DNA from: Megaustenia siamemsis
Lineage: Eukaryota > Mollusca > Gastropoda > Stylommatophora > Ariophantidae
DNA length: 64,000 bases
NCBI GenBank assembly: GCA_032433765.1
Contig: JAVIAB010000051.1
Span: 82,790,340-82,854,339, forward strand
Direction of reading: 5' to 3'
Shown: positions 58,250-64,000 of the stretch, in pieces
Layout of the letters: each line of letters begins with the position of its first letter
Position numbering within the stretch: position 1 is the first letter of the stretch
Position numbers and translations under genes: made by a program
Notes under the pieces: generated by a model
Database searches by the model: none
The model's input: the letters and a program-made list of their open reading frames with translations, nothing else
What the model was told of the DNA's origin: nothing

Positions 58250-58475
58250 TCTTGATTCTGTTTTCAAGTATCCTGCCTACTTTCGTAGGCGATCATGCCT
58301 CTTCACAACCTTCTGTTCTTCACTATTTCTATACTTGACTTCCTATCATATCAAAATTGCTCTGGCATCTTTTTTCTCTTTTTTCCCCTTTCTCTTCTTT
58401 CCTCACTTTTTCCAGTTGTGCCTTCTCCCTTTTCATTAAATGAAACAAAAATAACAATAATTGTTTCTTCTTGAA
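58250..58475 (-). mobile_element. Decayed LINE 3' end (family L-GAT)
   Basis: 'gtaggcgatcatgcctcttc', 'acaaccttctgttctt' and 'tcactttttccagttgtgcc' follow the order of 52207-52400 ('gtaggtgatcatgtctctcc', 'tcaattttcccagttgtcac'). Frame lost. Confidence 0.6.
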
Positions 58476-59130
58476 ATTATAGCAATTACATTTTCTTTCT
58501 GCCTTGACTTCGGTACAAACATTGACGTCATTTAAAAAAAACAAAAACTGTCTATTGTATTTTTTTAAATATAATTGTTGGCAAAACTACATTTCTGTGA
58601 CTTTCAAAAGTATTCCTTGTCTGTTTTTGGATTGTTAAGGTAACATGAAGCAATTGTTTTTTCTTTTTTTTTTACTTCCATTGAGAAGGATGTGTGGTGT
58701 ATGTTTTGCCATACTACGGTCCGATAACTAATGACCTACATTACAGGACAAAAACAAAACAAAACAAAACACTCATTACGCTCAAGATAAAAAAAAACCA
58801 AGACAGTCACGACTAAGATGATCTGGTAATTGTTTGGCCTGCGCGCGGTTTACAGCGATCCAATGGTAAAACAGGCTCATGGTAGAGTATAAGTAGTCAA
58901 TGTGCACTCGATCCTTGGCTCGTTCTTTGATAGACGACGCAGTCAAACCAACTGTAAAAATATCTCCGAGCTCGCATACAGTCATGTAAAAGCAACTAAA
59001 GGCTGTATTCCTTCACCCGTTTAGTTTCAAATGCTCCGGTATTTTGAGTGATCTTAAACTGCTTCTAATGGATAAGGCATACTGTATGCTACTGAACCAT
59101 CCACATATTTCATCAGAAGTAAACATTCTC
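58476..59130. other. Unique stretch
   Basis: An AAAAC repeat lies at about 58746-58769. No gene was recognised; a 67-codon minus-strand frame near 58782-58985 has no domain. Confidence 0.4.
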
Positions 59131-59170
59131 TCTCTCTCTCTCTCTCACTCTCTCTCTCTGTCTCTCTTTT
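59131..59170. repeat. (CT)n microsatellite
   Basis: CT repeat with CACTCT interruption. Confidence 0.9.
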
Positions 59171-59487
59171 TTCTCTTAAGTAGCAGTTTTGACTTTGCTA
59201 CATTAAATGTTGACGTTGTTATATACAACGTAGTTATAACAATTGTAACTTTATGTGTGAATAGTTTAAATTTTTTACTACATTGAAACAATTTTATCAC
59301 AGCAGCTTTAACTTATTACAAGTTTGCAAAGTAGAAGACGTCACAGATGTTGGACGATTCCGGGATTTCTCTCTCAGCCAGGAAGCCTTAGTAAAACTAT
59401 GGTTGACTGTGGTTTCATCTTACTCATGCAGTTCGTACAGACGTGGCTGTTTGTTGCTCATTCCTTCATTTAGGAGGACTGGTTCGT

Positions 59488-59560
59488 CACGAGGCAAGAT
59501 GCCAGCCTCGATACAGAGAAGTTATGAGTTCAAATTTCGGCTGCACATTTGGGATTACTT
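59488..59560 (+). mobile_element. Possible tRNA-like SINE head
   Basis: 'gccagcctcgatacagagaa' followed by 'gttatgagttcaaatttcgg' has the anticodon-to-box-B layout of tRNA-derived SINEs, but box A is poor. It lies inside a 142-codon open frame (59283-59711) that shows no domain. Confidence 0.3.
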
Positions 59561-59749
59561 TTTTTTTATGATTTCTCTTTGCGACAACCATCCCTGGTTT
59601 CAGCAGCGAGGCTCGGCTTTAAACGGCAATTACTCACCGACGGAAAAAAATATGAACACCTCCGAAGTCGTAATTATCTGCCTGTGCGGCGAAGGACCCC
59701 TGTGCACATGACTGTTAGGGAAAAATGGATTAACGCAAAATATTAAGTT

Positions 59750-60280
59750 CCTATTCTCTAGGTACTTCGCCAGAGGTGAAAGCTGGCAAATGCAACAAAG
59801 GAAAAAATAAATAAAATAAAAATATCTTCATTTACAGCGAGTTTCAATATTTTCGCCTTTCGGCTCAATACATTAAATTCTCTGTTTTTATTTTTTTTAG
59901 GGCTGGTTTGCTTACCTATTAGATTCCAACTCATTTTGTCTAGCCATATAATGGCTTGTTCCCAGAAAATCTGCATGGATTTGCAGTATTGGTCACTTTT
60001 ACTTCACTGACACCAGCTCGTTGAATCATTTGAATTGTGAGGATACGATATTTCCTATGTCCCATGATGCGTAGCGCTACCCCATTAGTTAATGATATGC
60101 TCGGAAAAGGGGAAAGGGGGGGGAGGAATTTATAGGCCCGGAGAATAAAGGCCGCTTGTCCAGTGCAGTCGTCGCGAGGTGCTCGGGTCTGAATTTTTAT
60201 TTCCTTTATTTAAAATGTTCCAAGATATTAGCAATCTGTCTCACATTCTGTATCTTTCTTTTTTTTTTATTTTCTTGTGT
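59750..60280. other. Unique stretch
   Basis: No supported gene. A G/A-rich run lies at 60105-60125. Confidence 0.4.
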
Positions 60281-60299
60281 GTGCTGTTTTATATATATA

Positions 60300-60581
60300 T
60301 ATATAATCGAATAGCAAAGCAAGCCCTCATATGGGAAACAACAGGTAAAAGAAAAAGAGGAAGACCCAGGGAGACACTGAGAAGAACATTGATGAGAGAG
60401 GCAAGAGCAGCAGGAATCGGCTCCCTCAATGAGATAGAACTGCTTGCACAGAACAGAGACAGATGGCGAGATTTGATAAAATATCTTTAAAAGAAAACTG
60501 CTAGAACAAAAATTCATATAGGAGAAGGTGTATCTTGGTCTACGCCCTATGGGCCGGTTACGGCTCGAAAGGTCAATAGAT

Positions 60582-60590
<9 letters not shown>
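60300..60590 (+). mobile_element. LINE ORF2 3' end (family L-GATA), best copy
   Basis: RIAKQALIWETTGKRKRGRP, RETLRRTLMREARAAGIGSL and NEIELLAQNRDRWRDLIKYL end at a stop (60488-60490). This is the conserved C-terminal Arg-rich WR..... module of many invertebrate LINE ORF2 proteins. A ~90-bp 3' UTR follows with 'tctacgccctatgggccggt' and 'acggctcgaaaggtcaatag', then GATAGATA and a long (TA)n. The insertion is 5' truncated inside an AT microsatellite (60286-60304). Confidence 0.85.

Positions 60591-60636
<46 letters not shown>
60588..60636. repeat. (TA)n microsatellite after LINE tail
   Basis: Perfect TA repeat directly continuing the GATA tail of the LINE. Confidence 0.95.
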
Positions 60637-60641
<5 letters not shown>

Positions 60642-60689
60642 TGCTATAACATGAAAGTGACAGCATCCAATAAGAGCATCTATAATTAC

Positions 60690-60870
60690 GAGAAGAAGGT
60701 TGGCCGTAAGATGAGAAGAGAACGAGAGAATGTCAAAACAAGATCCCAAATGGGAACCAGACGGTAGAAGAAAAAGAGGGCGTCATAAAGGAGCACTGAA
60801 AGGAATACTGAGGCGAGAAGCAATAACAACACTCCTTTGCCGAGGTTGAGAGGCTCGCCTATAATTAGGA
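60690..60870 (+). mobile_element. Decayed LINE ORF2 3' fragment (L-GATA-like)
   Basis: 'gggaaccagacggtagaaga', 'aaaagagggcgtcataaagg' and 'gaatactgaggcgagaagca' give DGRRKRGRHKGALKGILRRE, aligning with TGKRKRGRPRETLRRTLMRE at 60300. Diverged and frameless downstream. Confidence 0.55.
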
Positions 60871-60974
60871 GATTTGGCGAAATACAGTACGGGTCACATG
60901 CAAATCCTGATATTAACAAACTGAGAATCTAGATTTTCTGCCGTAAATGCCGTTTTCAACTGATAGACAACAAT

Positions 60975-61160
60975 GCAAACAGGCAGATAGATAGACCGAC
61001 AGACAGACAGTTAGAAAGACAGACAGGTAGGTAGGTAGGTAGGTAGGAAGGTAGGTGGAATAGATAGACAGACAGACACACACACACACAGTCAGACAGA
61101 CGGACGGACGGCTTAGACAAGATATGTTAGATAAGATAGATGGATAAGATATGTAGATAT
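60975..61160. repeat. GACA/GGTA/CA compound microsatellite
   Basis: GATAGA, CAGACAGA, GTAGGTAG and ACACAC stretches follow each other. Low-complexity, slippage-type sequence. Confidence 0.9.
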
Positions 61161-61640
61161 ACAAACGGTCGGACAGAAAGACTGATTAGATAAGATATGT
61201 TAGATAAGATAGATGGATAAGATATATAGATATACAAACGGTCGGACAGAAAGACTGATTAGATAAGATATGTTAGATAAGATAGATGGATAAGATATAT
61301 AGATATACAAACGGTCGGACAGAAAGACTGATTAGATAAGATATGTTAGATAATATAGATGGATAAGATAGATGGATATACAAACGGTCGGACAGAAAGA
61401 CTGATTAGATAAGATATGTTAGATAAGATAGATGGATAAGATATATAGATAAGATATATAGATATACAAACGGTCGGACAGAAAGACTGATTAGATAAGA
61501 TATGTTAGATAAGATAGATGGATAAGATAGATGGATAAGATATATAGATATACAAACGGTCGGACAGAAAGACTGATAAGATAAGATATATTAGATAAGA
61601 TAGATGGATAAGATAGATAGATAAGATATAGCAACAGACG
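61160..61640. repeat. 73-bp minisatellite made of GATA-type words, 6 units
   Basis: The word 'cggtcggacagaaagactga' occurs at 61166, 61239, 61312, 61385, 61471 and 61557. Spacing is 73 bp three times, then 86 bp twice, because an extra 'taagatatatagataagata'-type piece was added. The rest of the unit is GATA-rich. Confidence 0.95.
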
Positions 61641-61924
61641 GATTACAGAGATGGACGGACTGGCAGACGTACAGATTCCTTTTTCATAGTTGAACACTTG
61701 GCTCATTTATTACAGAGCAAACATATAACGTATACTACAAAAAGAGAGTCGTCTATAGCACATTTTGCCTCCCGACATATCGATATCAGTGTTAACGTTA
61801 GACGCTCATAGTCACAACTATAAACAATCGTTACCGAATTAAAAGATTGGCCAAAGTTAAAAAAAAAAAAAGGTGTTACAAAAACATTTGTTATTAAAAT
61901 GTAAAGTAAAAGTAAAAATGAAGG
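61641..61924. other. Unique stretch
   Basis: No supported feature; an A-run lies at 61859-61871. Confidence 0.4.
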
Positions 61925-62100
61925 GCCCTGAATTGCTTAATTCTCAAAGAGTGAAAATACTGGATAGCTTGGTGTCATGACATGATAAACGGTCAACAAC
62001 AGAATAGATACGATGCACTGTAGACAGAAGATTGTGGAAGGACATGTTCCCCTACGCCAACCGGTATGGCACATGATGATGTTGATGATGATGATGATGA
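61925..62100 (+). mobile_element. LINE 3' end (family L-GAT)
   Basis: 'aatactggatagcttggtgt' to 'tacgccaaccggtatggcac' parallels 1610-1730, followed by GATGATGTTGATGATGATGA. Coding trace: RCTVDRRLWKDMF. Confidence 0.75.
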
Positions 62101-62109
62101 ATTACTTAG

Positions 62110-62358
62110 CGTGCTATTTGTTTGTGTGATACTGAGTTAGTGACCACGTATTTCTATGATAGTCGGCATATTTTTTATGTTCACGGTACCATGTCAGGCC
62201 ACTTTTACTTCCCAGAAAAAATGTATTGTACTGGCTTTTAGCGGCTGGGTAAACCTCGGACCATTGTCAGTCATAAAAAAGTCACCAATTCTGGGAATTA
62301 AATCCTGACCCTTCTGGCCAGAAATTTAGTTCACTGACCGCTCAGCTGAGACTCCCAT
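62110..62358 (-). mobile_element. Diverged SINE-1
   Basis: The minus strand begins 'tgggagtctcagctgagcgg', 'tcagtgaacta', then 'tttacccagccgctaaaagc' and 'atttttctgggaagtaaaag', the SINE-1 order (head, 'ttcacccagcct', 'tctgggaaagtaaag', 'tggtcactaa'). It is much more diverged than the other copies, hence older or a different subfamily. Confidence 0.72.
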
Positions 62359-62389
62359 GTTGGAGCATCGCCAGGCTTCAATTAAAGGG

Positions 62390-62757
62390 TACAGCAACAG
62401 TAATATGTACAGCAACATAATATGTACAATAACTTAATATATACAACATGTTATGTACAACAACATTAATATGTACAACAACATTAATATGTACAACAAC
62501 AGAATATGTACAATAACTTAATATATACAACATGTTATGTACAACAACATTAATATGTACAACAACATTAATATGTACAACAACATTAATATGTACAACA
62601 ACATTAATATGTACAACAACATTAATATGTACAACAACATTAATATGTACAGCAACATAATATGTACAAGAACAGAATATGTACAACAACATTAATATGT
62701 ACAGCAACATGTTATGTACAACAACATAATATGTACAACAACATTAATATGCACAAC
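62390..62757. repeat. 18-bp minisatellite, ~20 units
   Basis: The unit is 'atgtacaacaacattaat', with shorter 'cataatatgtacaataactt' variants. The minus strand is open with a 6-residue period (INVVVH) because 18 is divisible by 3. Noncoding. Confidence 0.95.
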
Positions 62758-62769
62758 TTAATATATTAT

Positions 62770-63440
62770 CATCATCATCATGGAGTGCTATTCTGCTCTG
62801 TCTCTTGCTCTGATGGTGTAGGTTGTCATAGGGTGGTTTGTCCATCTTTTGATGTTTCTCCACCATGTTAGTCTTGGTCTGCCTCTGCCTATTTTACCTT
62901 GTATTTTCCCCTCTAGGATTACTTTTAGTAGGCTGTAGTGTCTTTTAACATGGCCCAAAAATCGCATTTGTCTTGTTTGAATTGTGTTTAGTAGCTCTCT
63001 TTTCATTTTTAGTTGTTTTAAGGCATCATCGTTTGTTTTCTGTTCCTTCCATCCAATTAGGCAGAAAGATCAAAACACAACACAACGAGACTTCAACAAA
63101 CGTTGTGAGAACACCAGACCCAAGGGTCGACTACGAAAAAGATGGATCGACGGAATATTAGAAGCACTAGGAAATATAACAGCGGCAGAGGCGAACAGAA
63201 CAGCAAAAGACCGCAAATTATATCTCCCCTCGACGCTGAAAGGCAAATGAGGAAGGAAAGAAGAAGCAAAAGAAGATCCAATTCTACCTATTCTTTTATA
63301 TATCCACATTTCAAAGGCTTTAATTCTCTGTTCTGTTTTCTTGTCTAATGTCCATGTTTCTGCAGCATATAGGAATGTTGAGAAGACATAACATTTTACT
63401 ATTCTTAGTTTGTCACTTAATATAAGCAACAGAATATGTA
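62770..63440 (-). mobile_element. LINE ORF2 3' part (family L-KRH) interrupted by an RTE insertion
   Basis: The right part (63284-63429) reads SDKLRIVKCYVFSTFLYAAE, TWTLDKKTEQRIKAFEMWIY and KRIGRIG. The left part (62788-63050) reads KRELLNTIQTRQMRFLGHVK, RHYSLLKVILEGKIQGKIGR and GRPRLTWWRNIKRWTNHPMT before a CATCATCATC tail. Together they give the post-RT end of this LINE family. The split at 63051-63283 is due to the nested RTE fragment. It is the best reference for the fragments at 13360, 34849 and 54040. Confidence 0.85.
63059..63275 (+). mobile_element. 5'-truncated RTE-like LINE insertion (217 bp) with 8-bp TSD
   Basis: It encodes QNTTQRDFNKRCENTRPKGR, LRKRWIDGILEALGNITAAE and NRTAKDRKLYLPSTLKGK with a natural stop, in a single intact frame, followed by 'ggaaggaaagaagaagcaaa'. 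Direct repeats 'atccaatt' at 63051-63058 and 63276-63283 are the TSD. The paralogous empty site is recognisable at about 13672 ('ccacccatttctacctattc'). Intact frame suggests a fairly young insertion. Confidence 0.92.
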
Positions 63441-63825
63441 TTAGCTATGCCAGGACAAAAACTCTGGTTTATGAATATTTATGAATGGGTACACTTTCTC
63501 GCCTTTAATTTTCTCCATATCACCTGAATGTGATAACCTACGCTTGTTATCAATGCTGGTTGACCCGTAGATCCTTATGGAGAGGGTAGGTCAGCAGTTA
63601 TCAGACCGTAGTGAAAGTAGAATCAACAACGTCGACGCCAACAGTGATAATCTCAAACAGCTTTCAATTAATTGTGACGCACGTTAGCAACAAATTATAC
63701 ACGGAAGAAAAGGAAAGGAGCAACAAGGCGGGCTTAACAAGTAAGTGTGTGCTTTATAATAGCCATGAACCTTGTGGTTTATGTGACAGAATGTCTAAAT
63801 GTGTTAATTAATGTGTAGTTGTGGT
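63441..63825. other. Unique stretch
   Basis: A 66-codon frame (63611-63811) shows no domain. No feature is supported. Confidence 0.4.
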
Positions 63826-64000
63826 AGTTGTAGTATCAGTAGTGGTAGTGGTTGTAGTAGTGGTAGTAGTGGTAGTGGTAGTAGTGGTTGTAGTAGTAGT
63901 AGTAGTAGATGTAGTAGTAGTGGTAGTAGTAGTGGTAGTATAGTAGTGGTGGTAGTAGTGGTAGATGCAGTGGTAGTGGTAGTAGTAGTGGTAGTAGTAG
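63826..64000. repeat. (GTA)n/(GTG)n trinucleotide tract to window end
   Basis: GTAGTAGTG repeats with GTT and GAT interruptions continue to the last base, so the true end is outside the window. Confidence 0.95.

Noticed and set aside
59283..59711. 142-codon open frame
   Set aside because: No recognisable domain. It runs over a possible SINE head and poly-T, so chance is more likely.

Overview
The window looks like intergenic, repeat-rich nuclear DNA from an animal, most plausibly a lophotrochozoan such as a gastropod mollusc. The evidence is AT-rich sequence, tRNA-derived SINEs with target-site duplications, 5'-truncated Jockey-like and RTE-like LINE fragments, a solo LTR, many unrelated minisatellites and no operon-like coding. 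The taxon is an inference. No intact host gene is recognisable. The coding traces are retrotransposon remnants plus two weak candidate exons.

Layout: block A (1-2129) holds a 33-bp minisatellite and a LINE 3' end. Block B (2130-23533) holds, in order, a 5.4-kb 22-bp satellite, a Jockey-type RNase H remnant, LINE and SINE fragments, minisatellites of 28, 55, 41, 39 and 42 bp, an RTE-like fragment and a CTTT tract that runs into a 100-N gap (23534-23633). Block B' (23634-46873) restarts at the exact equivalent of position 2130 and repeats block B in the same order and orientation. It is almost identical apart from many 1-bp indels, VNTR copy-number changes and a 1,079-bp solo LTR with a 4-bp target-site duplication. 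The CTTT tract is sequenced through in this copy. Block C (46874-64000) is unique sequence with a Jockey-like LINE (YADD reverse transcriptase plus RNase H), further LINE 3' ends, a SINE whose tail expanded into a nine-unit 42-bp minisatellite, and several simple arrays.

The simplest reading of B/B' is two overlapping contigs, probably the two haplotypes of one locus, scaffolded end to end instead of merged. A real tandem duplication is the alternative. The biologically most interesting signals are the LTR presence/absence difference between the copies, the birth of a minisatellite inside a SINE tail bounded by a 13-bp TSD, the two-level organisation of the 22-bp satellite, and several nested insertions that give a relative order of transposon activity.
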